DNA of 64,000 nucleotides from JABDGR01 sp964561455 (lineage in GTDB: Bacteria; Verrucomicrobiota; Verrucomicrobiia; Opitutales; JABDGR01): positions 1 through 64,000 of the forward strand of contig CAZLPS010000005.1 of the NCBI GenBank assembly GCA_964561455.1, read 5' to 3'. Each line of letters begins with the position of its first letter. Position 1 is the stretch's first letter. The position numbers were made by a program, and so were the translations under genes. Shown one piece after another: positions 27,017-36,075 of the stretch. The notes under the pieces were generated by a model, which saw only the letters and a program-made list of their open reading frames with translations, made no database searches and was not told the DNA's origin.

Positions 27017-28396
27017 TCATTCCCCGATGCTTGGCGACAGATTTAGCGCCCGCAACCCCGCCGCCGCCCCATTTTCGAGAACTTGCGGCACCGACACCCC
27101 GCCGCGATAGGATCCCGCCAGCACCAATCCCGGCCATGCGCGTTCCGCCGCCTCCATCGCGATCAGCATCGTGCCATAATCGAGATTATATTGCGGTATC
27201 GCGTGCGGCCAGCGGATGATCTTTTGGAAGGACGGCGGCACCGTTACTTGCAACAGCTTTCCCAAATCACCCAGCACCCGCGCCAACAGTTCGGCATCTG
27301 GCAATTGCGCCAATGCCGGCTGGCGCGCCCCGCCGACAAAGACCGTGATGAGCACCTGGCCCTCCGGAGCACGACCGGGAAAAAGCGTTGAATTGAAAAG
27401 AGCACCGAGAATCGACAGATTCTCCACCGCCGGCACCAACACCCCGAACCCATCCAGCGGATGCCCAACCCCGTCGCGAGGAAAGCCGAGTACCACATTG
27501 GTGACCGGCGGGTGTTCAATTTTGGCGAGCGGCGCCAATGACTCGACCAGTTCTGCGGGCACGGGAAAAGCGGCGAGGGCGTGCGCTGGCACGGCCAGCA
27601 CCACCCCATCAAATTGCTCCTCCGATTGTCCTCCGGGACCCTGCCACTTCGCCGCCCACTTGCCGTCGGCCCCGCGTTCCAGCGCAAGAAGCCGCGCCTC
27701 CATCACCAAGCCGTCATCCAGTTTAACCGCCAAGGCGCGCGGCAGGGCTGCCATGCCCTCGCGAAAGGAAATCAACCCCGGCGTGCCTTTGGGCCGCGGC
27801 GTTCGTTTGGAACGAAACATCCCGCGGACGATGGATCCGTGTTCCACTTCCATTTTGTAAAGGCGGGGAAAAACATGCCGCACCGCGAGTCTCTCCGGAT
27901 CGCCCGCAAATATGCCCGCCACCAACGGCTCCAGCGCGTAGGCATAAGGTTCCGGGCCCAGTCGGCGCCGCGCGAAATCCGCCAGGCTTTCGTCGCCCGT
28001 CGCATCTTTCGATCGCGCTTTTGCGAACGGCTCGCCGAGCACCCGCAGTTTTGCTCGCAAAGACAGCAATCGGGAGGTGATCGCATGGAGCGGCGACATC
28101 GGCACCGGCACCAGTTTCCCTCCGCGGACGATATACCGCGCACTCGCCGCAGGCGTCGTTGCGGCAATTTCATTTTCCAATCCAAGTTCATGAATTAATT
28201 TCAAAAATGCCGGACTCGCCGTCGTCAGCGTGTTCGGGCCGGTCTCCATGAGAAACCCATTTTCCTGAATGGTCTTAACCACGCCGCCGGGGAGGCCGCC
28301 CCATTCTAAAATGCGCACTTCCGCGCCCGCCTTGCGCGCCGCCCATGCCGCGCTCAACCCGGCCAGCCCACCGCCGATGACGAGGAGGCGTTTCAT
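27017..28396 (-). CDS. hemG: Oxygen-dependent protoporphyrinogen oxidase (HemY type)
   Basis: A 459-aa FAD enzyme. It starts MKRLLVIGGGLAGLSAAWAA (dinucleotide-binding GxGxxG) with the ribose-binding Glu in VRILEWGG. The C-terminal FAD motif is LVLAGSYRGGVSVPQVLENG. It oxidises protoporphyrinogen IX (or coproporphyrinogen III in the alternative pathway). Because hemF and a protoporphyrin-type hemH are beside it, the protoporphyrin route is the more likely one. Its ATG overlaps the stop of hemE by ATGA, showing tight coupling. Confidence 0.93.
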   Translation of the reverse strand: MKRLLVIGGGLAGLSAAWAARKAGAEVRILEWGGLPGGVVKTIQENGFLMETGPNTLTTASPAFLKLIHELGLENEIAATTPAASARYIVRGGKLVPVPMSPLHAITSRLLSLRAKLRVLGEPFAKARSKDATGDESLADFARRRLGPEPYAYALEPLVAGIFAGDPERLAVRHVFPRLYKMEVEHGSIVRGMFRSKRTPRPKGTPGLISFREGMAALPRALAVKLDDGLVMEARLLALERGADGKWAAKWQGPGGQSEEQFDGVVLAVPAHALAAFPVPAELVESLAPLAKIEHPPVTNVVLGFPRDGVGHPLDGFGVLVPAVENLSILGALFNSTLFPGRAPEGQVLITVFVGGARQPALAQLPDAELLARVLGDLGKLLQVTVPPSFQKIIRWPHAIPQYNLDYGTMLIAMEAAERAWPGLVLAGSYRGGVSVPQVLENGAAAGLRALNLSPSIGE

Positions 28397-29421
28397 GCCG
28401 GCAGGGTGCTCGTTGCCACCGTTTCAACCATCGCGGCAACACATTCAATCTTCGCCTGGGGTGTGACGCCATGGCCCAAGTTTACTATATGGCCCGGACC
28501 TGTGGCCGCCTTGAGCAATTGGAAAGTGGCCTCGCGAACGGCATCCGGCTCTTCCGTGAGCAACTCCGGCTCCAAGTTCCCCTGGGTGGCGACATCGGGA
28601 TTGGCCCGGCGGAACGCCGCCAAATCCACCGTTTGGTCCAAACTTAGCACCGCCGCCCCGGTCGCCTTGAGTGCCGTCGCATGTTTCGCCATGCCCTTGG
28701 CAAACAGAATCACGGGCGTATTGGGTGGCAGCGCGGCGATCACCTCGCGAATCCAGCGCAGCGACCACTTCTGGTAATACTCGTCCGGGCACAACGCGCC
28801 CCAGGAATCGAAAATTTGCACGGCGTCCGCTCCGGCCGCCACTTGCAGGCGCAGGCATTCCGCGACGGCGGTCGCCAGCTTATTCATCAGTTTCTCAAAC
28901 AGCGCCAGGTCGGTATGGGCCAGCCGCGCAATCGCGGGCGAATCTTCCGGCGAACCTCCTTCGGTCATATAGGCCGCCAGCGTCCAGGGTGAGCCGGCAA
29001 ATCCCAGCAACGTCGTTTTATCACCCAATTCCCCGCGGACCAATTTCAAAGCTTCGGCCAAATAATTCAGGCGGGCGGCAATGTTTTTTTCGTCAAGGGC
29101 GGCGATTTTTTCGGCGGAATCCAGCGCAAACTCCATCGCAATGCCGCCTTTCTCGCGGAAGTGATACGGCTGGCCCATGGCCTCGGGCACGATGAGGATG
29201 TCGCTAAAGATTATTGCCGCATCCAACGGAAACCGCCGCAGAGGCTGGAGGGTGACTTCCGCCGCCAGCGCGGGGGTGCGGACCATTTCCACAAAACTGT
29301 GCTTCTCCTTCAAGGCGCGGTACTCGGGAAGATAGCGCCCGGCTTGCCGCATCAGCCACACGGGCCGCCGGTCGGCGGGGGCGCGCGCGCAGGCGGCCAG
29401 GAATCGTTCGCGGGCGGTCAT
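28393..29421 (-). CDS. hemE: Uroporphyrinogen decarboxylase
   Basis: A 342-aa enzyme converting uroporphyrinogen III to coproporphyrinogen III. The family signatures RPVWLMRQAGRYLPEYRAL and FSDILIVPEAMG are intact, as are GFAGSPWTLAAYM and the C-terminal NLGHGVTPQA. It overlaps hemG by 4 nt and follows hemF by 10 nt. No anomalies. Confidence 0.97.
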   Translation of the reverse strand: MTARERFLAACARAPADRRPVWLMRQAGRYLPEYRALKEKHSFVEMVRTPALAAEVTLQPLRRFPLDAAIIFSDILIVPEAMGQPYHFREKGGIAMEFALDSAEKIAALDEKNIAARLNYLAEALKLVRGELGDKTTLLGFAGSPWTLAAYMTEGGSPEDSPAIARLAHTDLALFEKLMNKLATAVAECLRLQVAAGADAVQIFDSWGALCPDEYYQKWSLRWIREVIAALPPNTPVILFAKGMAKHATALKATGAAVLSLDQTVDLAAFRRANPDVATQGNLEPELLTEEPDAVREATFQLLKAATGPGHIVNLGHGVTPQAKIECVAAMVETVATSTLPA

Positions 29422-29431
29422 TGGTTGTAAT

Positions 29432-30340
29432 TTAGCTGAGCCAGTCGCGCGGCTTGAGGTAGAATTCGGTGAGTTTGGCTTCCGGGCTGCCGTGTTCCGG
29501 CTGCCAGTTGTATTCCCACCGCACCAGCGGTGGGAGCGACATCAAGATGGATTCCGTCCGCCCGCCCGATTGCAGCCCGAACACCGTGCCGCGGTCGTAA
29601 ATAAGATTGAACTCCACGTAGCGTCCCCGCCGGTAAAGCTGAAACTGCCGCTCACGGTCACCAAACGGCGTGTCCTTGCGCTGGCGCAAAATTGCGGAAT
29701 ACGCGGGCGCATAAGCTTCGCCCACGCTGCGCGCAAACCCGAAGGCCCGGTTGAAGCCACCCTCGTTGTAATCGTCAAAAAACAATCCGCCGACTCCGCG
29801 CATTTCGTTCCGGTGCTTGAGAAAGAAGTACCGGTCGCATTCCTCTTTATATTTCGGGTAAAGGTGCGAACCGAAAGGCTTGCAGGCTGCTTCGGCCGCG
29901 CGGTGCCAGGCCACGGCATCCTCGGTAAATGCATAATACGGCGTCAAATCAAACCCGCCGCCAAACCACCAGACGATTTCCCCAGGCCCGCCCACCGCCA
30001 TGAACCGGATGTTCGCGTGAGCGGTCGGGCAATACGGGTTGCGCGGGTGCATCACCATCGATACGCCCATCGCCCGAAACGGCCGGCCCGCCAGCTCCGG
30101 CCGCGTCACCGTCGCTGAAGGGGGCAGGGTGGTGCCGTGCACGTCGGAGAAATTCACCCCTGCCTTTTCCAGCACCTCGCCGTTGGCGCAGGCGCAGGAA
30201 ACCCCGCCGCCGCCGTCCGCCCGCTGCCAGCGATCCGGGCCAAAGGCGGCCTTCGGGTCGAGCGAATGCATCGTGGTGATGACGGACTCCTGAAAGCTCA
30301 GCAGCCACGTGCGCACGGTATCCGGTTCAGGTCGTTCCAT
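29432..30340 (-). CDS. hemF: Oxygen-dependent coproporphyrinogen III oxidase
   Basis: A 302-aa enzyme from ATG 30340 (MERPEPDTVRTWLL). It has the HemF blocks FSDVHG, RNPYCPTAHANIRF, WFGGGFDLTPYY, GVGGLFFDDYN and YVEFNLIYDRGT. It decarboxylates coproporphyrinogen III to protoporphyrinogen IX with O2, so the organism makes haem under aerobic conditions. The open frame continues upstream inside hemC, but that extension has no HemF similarity. It begins 4 nt after hemC ends. Confidence 0.96.
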   Translation of the reverse strand: MERPEPDTVRTWLLSFQESVITTMHSLDPKAAFGPDRWQRADGGGGVSCACANGEVLEKAGVNFSDVHGTTLPPSATVTRPELAGRPFRAMGVSMVMHPRNPYCPTAHANIRFMAVGGPGEIVWWFGGGFDLTPYYAFTEDAVAWHRAAEAACKPFGSHLYPKYKEECDRYFFLKHRNEMRGVGGLFFDDYNEGGFNRAFGFARSVGEAYAPAYSAILRQRKDTPFGDRERQFQLYRRGRYVEFNLIYDRGTVFGLQSGGRTESILMSLPPLVRWEYNWQPEHGSPEAKLTEFYLKPRDWLS

Positions 30341-30344
30341 AAAT

Positions 30345-31223
30345 TTACACAATCTGCAGCCAGGTTTGGATCGCCTTCCCCACCTTGACGGCCGCCTTGT
30401 CGGCCAGCTTCTCCTTAACCGCAAACACCGCCCGGCCCTTGGGTTCGTGGTAAATGTGCAGGTAATTGCCTTCCAAATGCACCGCCGAGGACGATTGACA
30501 GCCGCCGCCCAGCGCCGCCAGCGCCGCCCGTTCAATCAGCACCGCGCGCGTGGTTTTGGCGCACATTGCCCGGGTAAATTTATCGGCGTCCTCGACGCGG
30601 CACTCCAGGGCAATCGCACCCTGGCCCGCCGCGGGAATCATTTTTTCAATTGGCTGCGGCTCAAAGACCAAACCGGGAAATTTTTTGATGCCCAGGCGCT
30701 CCAGCCCGGCGGCGGCGAGAAACGTTGCGTCGGCCTCACCCGCAGCAATCTTTTTCAGGCGCGTGTCAATATTGCCGCGCAATTCGCTCCATTCGACGCC
30801 CGGCCACCAGCTTTTCGCCTGGGCTCGCCGCCGCGGGCTGCCCGTGGCGACCTTGCGGGGAACGGCCACTTCTGCGCGGCGCACCAGCACATCCCGCGCA
30901 TCGGCCCGGGGCAGAAATCCCGCCAGCGTCAGGCCTTCGGGCAGGGACGTCGGCAAATCTTTGGCACTGTGCACGGCCAATTGCGCCTTTCCGGACAACA
31001 ATGCCTCTTCCAGCTCTTTGGTAAACAATCCCTTGCCACCCGCCTGGGCCAGCGACCAATCGCGCTGTTGGTCGCCGGTCGTGGTCATTTCCAGCAGTTC
31101 AATTTTCTTCCACCATTTTCGGGGCATCAGTGCCAGAGCCTTGCGCGCCAGGTCCGCCTGCTTCCGCGCGAGGGGGCTGCGGCGGGTGGCAAGCACGAGA
31201 ACGGCTTCAGCGGTTTTGGCCAT
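30345..31223 (-). CDS. hemC: Hydroxymethylbilane synthase (porphobilinogen deaminase)
   Basis: A 292-aa enzyme from ATG 31223 (MAKTAEAVLVLATRRSPLA). It carries LVLATRRSPLARKQA, the substrate-binding AVHSAKDLPTSLPEGL and the dipyrromethane-cofactor cysteine in GGGCQSSSAVH. It is the first gene of the hemC-hemF-hemE-hemG-hemH operon; the promoter should lie in the 53-nt gap shared with the divergent MFS gene. hemB and the ALA-forming genes are not in the window. Confidence 0.96.
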   Translation of the reverse strand: MAKTAEAVLVLATRRSPLARKQADLARKALALMPRKWWKKIELLEMTTTGDQQRDWSLAQAGGKGLFTKELEEALLSGKAQLAVHSAKDLPTSLPEGLTLAGFLPRADARDVLVRRAEVAVPRKVATGSPRRRAQAKSWWPGVEWSELRGNIDTRLKKIAAGEADATFLAAAGLERLGIKKFPGLVFEPQPIEKMIPAAGQGAIALECRVEDADKFTRAMCAKTTRAVLIERAALAALGGGCQSSSAVHLEGNYLHIYHEPKGRAVFAVKEKLADKAAVKVGKAIQTWLQIV

Positions 31224-31276
31224 TTGCTTGGAAAAAGGTTGTCCCAATTCAAACTACCTAGTGGACTGTTTGCTTT

Positions 31277-32641
31277 ATGGCAACCGCACAAGCAAATCCT
31301 TCCGCCACCCCCCGGGCCCCGCGCTCCCCGGTCGGCATCATCTTTCTGACGATCTTTTTGGATTTGGTGGGCTTTTCCATCATCTTCCCGTTGTTCCCCA
31401 AGATGTTACAGTTCTACCTGCCTACCGCCGGGCAGACAGGCTGGATGGCCGACACCGTGCAATGGTTGACCCACCTTTCGGGCGGTTCGTCCAAACTTTC
31501 CGTCGAAGTGCTCTTTGCTGGCCTCTTGGGATCCCTTTATTCCGTCCTCCAATTCTTCTTTTCGCCGTTCTGGGGCCGGCTGTCTGACCGTTGGGGTCGG
31601 CGCAAGGTGCTGCTCTTTACCGTTGCGGGCACGGCCCTAAGCTACTTGCTCTGGATTTTTTCCGGGCGCTTTTGGATGCTCCTCGTCGCCCGCGGCCTCG
31701 GTGGCATGATGGCCGGCAACGTCTCCGTGGCCACCGCCGCCATCGCTGACGTGACCACGCCCGAAAAACGCTCGAGCGGCATGGCCATGGTCGGGGCTGC
31801 CTTTGGATTGGGCTTTATCATTGGTCCGGCGCTGGGCGGCATTTTCTCCATGATTGATCTTTCTGCGCATTATCCGGGCGGCACGGCATACGGGATTAAT
31901 CCATTTTCTGTGTGCGCCCTGGCCTCGTTCGCGTTGGCGGTGCTCAATTACTTCTGGGTTTTGGCCCGTTTCCCGGAAACCCTGCCGGAGGGAAAACGCG
32001 CGGCCCGGATGCCCGCAGAGGATAAAACCGCTTCCGTCTCGGAGCGCGTTGCGGCGATTTTTTGCTTTGATCATCCCGCCATTCTCCGCGCCAATTTCGT
32101 CAATCTCTTCTACACCATCGCCTTCAGCGGTATGGAGTTTACGTTAACCTTTTTGGCAGCGGAGCGTTTTGCCTATTCCCCTCGGGACATGGTTAATATT
32201 TTTGTCTTCATGGGCGTAATCATGGTCTTCGTCCAGGGCGGTCTCCGGAGCAAACGCGTCCCGCGCTGGAGTGAACAGTCTTGGGCGATCCTCGGGTTGG
32301 CGTGCGGCATCATTGGCTTCCTCGCCCTGGCCTTTGCCCCGCGCCTGCGTTTCTTCTATGTCGGCTTGGCGATTTTTGCCGTCAGTGCGGCCTTGACGTC
32401 CGTCTTCTTGCAGTCGCTCGTTTCCCTCTATAGCGACACCAAGTCCCAAGGCCGCCACATCGGCTCCGCCCGCGCGGCCCAAGCCCTCGGCCGCGCCATC
32501 GGCCCGCTCTTCTTCGCCATCATTTATTTCTGGGCCGGCGCCAAAATCTCCTATACCGCCGGTGCGATTGCGCTGTTGATTCCGGTGTGGATTGCCCTGC
32601 GGTTGCCCAAGCCGCAGAAAGAAGGAACGGTCGCCTCGTGA
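31277..32641 (+). CDS. MFS transporter (TetA-like, 12 TM)
   Basis: A 454-aa major facilitator. The first helix FLTIFLDLVGFSIIFPLFP is typical of the drug:H+ antiporter DHA1/TetA group. Motif A is FWGRLSDRWGRRKVLLF, and the TM4-5 region has GLGGMMAGNVSVATAAIADVT and GAAFGLGFIIGPALGGIF. An inserted loop between TM1 and TM2 (about residues 45-75) is longer than usual. The likely role is efflux of a small molecule; divergent transcription from hemC hints at, but does not prove, a porphyrin-related substrate. Confidence 0.88.
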   Translation: MATAQANPSATPRAPRSPVGIIFLTIFLDLVGFSIIFPLFPKMLQFYLPTAGQTGWMADTVQWLTHLSGGSSKLSVEVLFAGLLGSLYSVLQFFFSPFWGRLSDRWGRRKVLLFTVAGTALSYLLWIFSGRFWMLLVARGLGGMMAGNVSVATAAIADVTTPEKRSSGMAMVGAAFGLGFIIGPALGGIFSMIDLSAHYPGGTAYGINPFSVCALASFALAVLNYFWVLARFPETLPEGKRAARMPAEDKTASVSERVAAIFCFDHPAILRANFVNLFYTIAFSGMEFTLTFLAAERFAYSPRDMVNIFVFMGVIMVFVQGGLRSKRVPRWSEQSWAILGLACGIIGFLALAFAPRLRFFYVGLAIFAVSAALTSVFLQSLVSLYSDTKSQGRHIGSARAAQALGRAIGPLFFAIIYFWAGAKISYTAGAIALLIPVWIALRLPKPQKEGTVAS

Positions 32642-32671
32642 ACTCGGCTGCCATCCTGGGATGCTGTGGTA

Positions 32672-32754
32672 GTTTCGTAGCGCTGAGCTTTAGCCAGCGC
32701 TTCTTCCAGATTCGAATATCCCAGGGCGCTGGCTAAAGCTCAGCGCTACGAAAC
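32672..32754. repeat. Perfect 29-bp inverted repeat (hairpin) between MFS and aroC
   Basis: Arms 32672-32700 and 32726-32754 are perfect reverse complements (29/29) around a 25-nt loop. The outer part reads GTTTCGTAGCGCTGAGC. It lies between convergent genes. A degenerate half copy (GCTCAGCGC-ACGAAACTG) occurs at 36399-36419, so this is a dispersed REP-like family rather than a simple terminator. It may also stop transcription from both sides. Confidence 0.85.
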
Positions 32755-32779
32755 TGTACCCGGACCCATATTCCCCGTA

Positions 32780-33901
32780 TTATTTTCCAAATTTAAACAC
32801 TCGGTTCTGCGCATGCTGGCGCAACCAGTGGTCCACCAGAACGAGGGCCGTCATCGCTTCGACGATGGGCACCGCGCGGGGCAGCACACACGGGTCATGG
32901 CGTCCGCGGCCCATGAGTTCAGTCGCCCGGCCCTTGGTATCCACGGTCTTTTGTTTTTGCAAAATGGTGGCGGTGGGCTTGAAGGCGACACGGAAGAAAA
33001 GCTCTTCGCCGTTGCTGATGCCGCCCTGGACGCCGCCGGAGCGGTTCGTCAGCGTGCGCACCTTGTTGCCTTGTTTGATGAATTCGTCGTTGTGCTGCGA
33101 GCCGGTCAGGCCCGTGCCGGCAAAACCACTGCCAATCTCAAAACCTTTGGTTGCCGGAAGCGAAAGCATCGCCTTGGCCAAATCCGCCTCGAGGCGGTCA
33201 AACACGGGCTCGCCCAAGCCGGTGGGTAAACCTCGCACCCGGCAGGTGATGATCCCGCCGACCGAATCGCCCTGCGAGCGCATTTTCTTGATCAGCGCAG
33301 TCATCTTTTCCGCCGTTTTGGCATCCGGGCAGCGCACGTCATTGGCCTCGACCTCGCCGAGGGTGGGGAAGGGTACGTTGCCGCCCGCCGTCAACATGGC
33401 GGCATTGGGCAGGCAAATATTTTTCACCTGTTCGACATAGGCGCGAACTTCCACGCCGCCGCCCAGCCCGAGAATTTTCTTCGCAATTGCCCCCGCCGCG
33501 ACGCGCCCGATGGTCTCGCGCGCGGAGGAACGCCCGCCGCCTTCATGGTTGCGCAGGCCGTATTTCTCCAAATAGGTGTAATCCGCGTGCGAGGGGCGGA
33601 ATTTTTCCTTCATCTCCGCATAGGCTTCCGGGCGCGCATCCGTATTGCCCACAAGCATGGCAATTGGCGTGCCCAGTGTGCGGCCTTCGAAAACCCCGGA
33701 AATGATGGTCACCGCGTCGGCTTCCTTGCGCTGGGTGGTCAATTCGCTCTGGCCGGGACGCCGGCGGTCGAGGTCGGGCTGGATGTCCGAAATGTCCAAC
33801 GGCAGGTTCGGCGGGCAGCCGTCCACGACGACGCCGACCCCGCCCCCGTGGCTCTCGCCCCAGGTGGCAATCGTGAACAGCTTGCCGAAAACATTGCCCA
33901 T
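32780..33901 (-). CDS. aroC: Chorismate synthase
   Basis: A 373-aa FMN-dependent enzyme that makes chorismate from EPSP, the last step of the shikimate pathway. It starts MGNVFGKLFTIATWGESHGGG (signature 1). It has GRSSARETIGRVAAGAIAKK (signature 2) and the C-terminal GRHDPCVLPRAVPIVEAM (signature 3). The start is ATG 33901; the in-frame extension to 34012 runs into the divergent gene's leader. It also supplies precursors for tryptophan synthesis (trpF is nearby). Confidence 0.97.
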   Translation of the reverse strand: MGNVFGKLFTIATWGESHGGGVGVVVDGCPPNLPLDISDIQPDLDRRRPGQSELTTQRKEADAVTIISGVFEGRTLGTPIAMLVGNTDARPEAYAEMKEKFRPSHADYTYLEKYGLRNHEGGGRSSARETIGRVAAGAIAKKILGLGGGVEVRAYVEQVKNICLPNAAMLTAGGNVPFPTLGEVEANDVRCPDAKTAEKMTALIKKMRSQGDSVGGIITCRVRGLPTGLGEPVFDRLEADLAKAMLSLPATKGFEIGSGFAGTGLTGSQHNDEFIKQGNKVRTLTNRSGGVQGGISNGEELFFRVAFKPTATILQKQKTVDTKGRATELMGRGRHDPCVLPRAVPIVEAMTALVLVDHWLRQHAQNRVFKFGK

Positions 33902-34037
33902 AAGGGGGGCATTATTGCCAATCCCCGTTAGAGCACAAGCGTAGGATGGGGGCGAATTTGCACCATGCCGCCTGGGGATGGCGCATTTCGGCTTGCGCCA
34001 AATTGCCGGCACTGCTCACTTTGGCCCCAGCAATCGA

Positions 34038-34667
34038 ATGTATGTACCAAAATTTAATCGCGTAACCGACCAAAAGGAAATCGCGGCGTTTATCCATCAT
34101 CACAGTTTCGCAACGGTGGTCACTCCGGCCGCCGGCGCTCTGGCCGTTAGCCACCTGCCCGTGCTTTTGGATGAGACCAGCGGACCGCACGGACTCTTGC
34201 GTAGCCATCTGGCCAGGGCCAACGACCATTGGCGGCATTTTCAACCGAATCAGGAGGTGCTCTGCATTTTCCACGGTCCTCACGCCTACATCAGCCCTAC
34301 CTGGTACGCAAGCAAGGGGATGGTGCCCACATGGAATTACGCGACGGTTCATGTCCATGGCCTGCCCCAACTTGTGGAAGATTCCATTTCCCTGCGAAAG
34401 ATTCTGGATGACACAATTGCCAAATATGAGGGACACCGGGAACGCCCGTGGAAAATGGATTTGCCGTTGGATCAGCTGGGCGACCTGATGCAGGCCATTG
34501 TCGGATTCACCATCCGCATCACGCGCATCGAGGCCAAATTTAAATTGGGCCAAAATCGCACCCCGGAGGATCAAGCGGGCATGCTGCGGGAACTGGCGAA
34601 TTCACCGGATCCGGGGGATCAATCGCTGGCGGCTTTTATTCATAATCAGAAAGATTCCAGGAGTTAG
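34038..34667 (+). CDS. PaiB-family FMN-binding protein
   Basis: A 209-aa protein from ATG 34038 (MYVPKFNRVTDQKEI, the canonical family start). The split-barrel FMN-binding core has FATVVTPAAGALAVSHLPVL, HLARANDHW, VLCIFHGPHAYISPTWY and VPTWNYATVHVHG. PaiB was described in Bacillus as a repressor of sporulation and protease genes, but most homologs are probably flavin-dependent reductases or detoxifying enzymes. Divergent from aroC; no DNA-binding domain is visible. Confidence 0.9.
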   Translation: MYVPKFNRVTDQKEIAAFIHHHSFATVVTPAAGALAVSHLPVLLDETSGPHGLLRSHLARANDHWRHFQPNQEVLCIFHGPHAYISPTWYASKGMVPTWNYATVHVHGLPQLVEDSISLRKILDDTIAKYEGHRERPWKMDLPLDQLGDLMQAIVGFTIRITRIEAKFKLGQNRTPEDQAGMLRELANSPDPGDQSLAAFIHNQKDSRS

Positions 34668-34782
34668 AGGCGGGTGGAGAAAGCCCAAGGCTCGCCAAAA
34701 TCCATCCTTTGGGGGGTTGCGGCTCGTCGAAAGTAGATTATATTATGAACATCGTCCTTAGGGATGTGACGGATGCCCCATC

Positions 34783-35334
34783 ATGAAACTCCTCGCCCCC
34801 TTTCTTGCGGTTTTGCTCGCGGCCACCCCGGTGGTGGCTCCATCCGCCCCTTTGGCCGCGCCGGCGGCACCGGCCACCCCTTCCGCCGACCATGTTTTCG
34901 CGGATGCGGAGGCCAAAGCGACAAAGGAGCAGAAGGTGATTTTCATCCACTTTGGAGCTTCTTGGTGTGTGTGGTGCAACCGGTTGGAGCAGTTTTTGGC
35001 CCGGCCCGAAATCCAGCCGGTGTTTGAGAAATATTTCGTTGCGGTCAAACTGGTGGTGCAGGAGGATGCGAAGAACAAGGCGCTGGGGAACCCCGGCGGC
35101 GATGTCTATTTGAAACAGGCCGGCGGCCCTGACGGCCTACCCTTTTCCGCCTTTTTGGACGCCAAGGGCGCCCTCATCGTAAATTCCAAAAACAAAGGTT
35201 CCAACATCGGCTACCCCAACAATCCCGATGAAATCAAATGGTTTTTGGAGATGGTAAAAAAGGCCGCGCCGAATATTACCCCGGGCGACCTGGGGATAAT
35301 TGAGAAGGTGCTGAAGTCCCCGTCAACCCCCTGA
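34783..35334 (+). CDS. Secreted thioredoxin-fold protein
   Basis: A 183-aa protein with a signal peptide (KLLAPFLAVLLAATPVVAP) and an Ala/Pro-rich linker to about residue 35. The thioredoxin_7-type domain has the redox motif C62-V-W-C65 in FGASWCVWCNRLEQFL. The cis-proline region is GLPFSAFLDAKGAL. It probably reduces or isomerises disulfides of envelope proteins or c-type cytochromes. Its 3' end overlaps the convergent downstream gene by 12 nt. Confidence 0.88.
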   Translation: MKLLAPFLAVLLAATPVVAPSAPLAAPAAPATPSADHVFADAEAKATKEQKVIFIHFGASWCVWCNRLEQFLARPEIQPVFEKYFVAVKLVVQEDAKNKALGNPGGDVYLKQAGGPDGLPFSAFLDAKGALIVNSKNKGSNIGYPNNPDEIKWFLEMVKKAAPNITPGDLGIIEKVLKSPSTP

Positions 35335-35937
35335 CGGCGGTTGCCCGTAAGCCGTCCCCATCCGGCATAACTCGTCCAGCGTTTCCGAAAAAAGCTCATA
35401 CAGTAGCTTCAGCCGTTCGACGTCCTTGATCACCCCTATGACTTGAAAGAGGAGTTGATCCACGCCCGGAGGCAGGTGGTTGCCCGCCCATATTCCCTGA
35501 CCGCCTCTGGCGACGGAAAAGCGGATGGTCGGCTGGGCGTTAATTAAGTCGCGAATTTTTTGATTGGCGAACAATTGCCGGAGCTTTTGTTCATCGTTGC
35601 CCTTGATAACAAAGGCTTCGTCAAACTCGGGAAAACCGACTGCCACATCCTGCATGCCCAACCATTTTCCCAAATCACTGAAGATACCTTTTCGGTAAAT
35701 CGTGAAGGTGAATTCTTCCGGATTGACATAAGGGGCCCGCATCCGGGTATAGGTGATGGCGGATTTACCGGTGGAGACCACATAAGTGTCCAGCGTGACG
35801 GTCCATTGCCCGTGGCTCGCCTCGACCTTATCCCCCTTCCAAAAAGAGCCGGCGACATAGACCCCGCCGGTCTCGGCGCAAAATTGCTGCCAGATCTCCT
35901 GTTTGCTGCGGCCGAAGAGGGGGCGGAAGAGGCTCAT
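35323..35937 (-). CDS. Unknown 204-aa cytoplasmic protein
   Basis: A soluble mixed alpha/beta protein without signal peptide or membrane helix. Composition and length support a real gene: MSLFRPLFGRSKQEIWQQF start, a beta-rich middle (TVTLDTYVVSTGKSAITYTR), and a helical C-terminus (VIKDVERLKLLYELFSETL). It looks like small lipid- or heparin-binding-like regulatory domains, but I cannot name the family. It is convergent with the thioredoxin gene; a repeat-rich gap lies upstream. Confidence 0.65.
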   Translation of the reverse strand: MSLFRPLFGRSKQEIWQQFCAETGGVYVAGSFWKGDKVEASHGQWTVTLDTYVVSTGKSAITYTRMRAPYVNPEEFTFTIYRKGIFSDLGKWLGMQDVAVGFPEFDEAFVIKGNDEQKLRQLFANQKIRDLINAQPTIRFSVARGGQGIWAGNHLPPGVDQLLFQVIGVIKDVERLKLLYELFSETLDELCRMGTAYGQPPSGG

Positions 35938-36075
35938 GTCCTTTGGGCTGAAAGGGTGGGGTTTTGCTCGTGAGAGATTCGGAGGAACGAAACGAATCGC
36001 GTGGAGGCTTGATCTTGGTCAAACCGAGGTGGAGGACAAGACTGGATGCCCGCGGCGAAGTCCAGGTGTCGTTCT

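Noticed and set aside
30341..30535. N-terminal extension of hemF
   Set aside because: It lies within hemC in another frame and is Arg/Trp-rich without HemF similarity.
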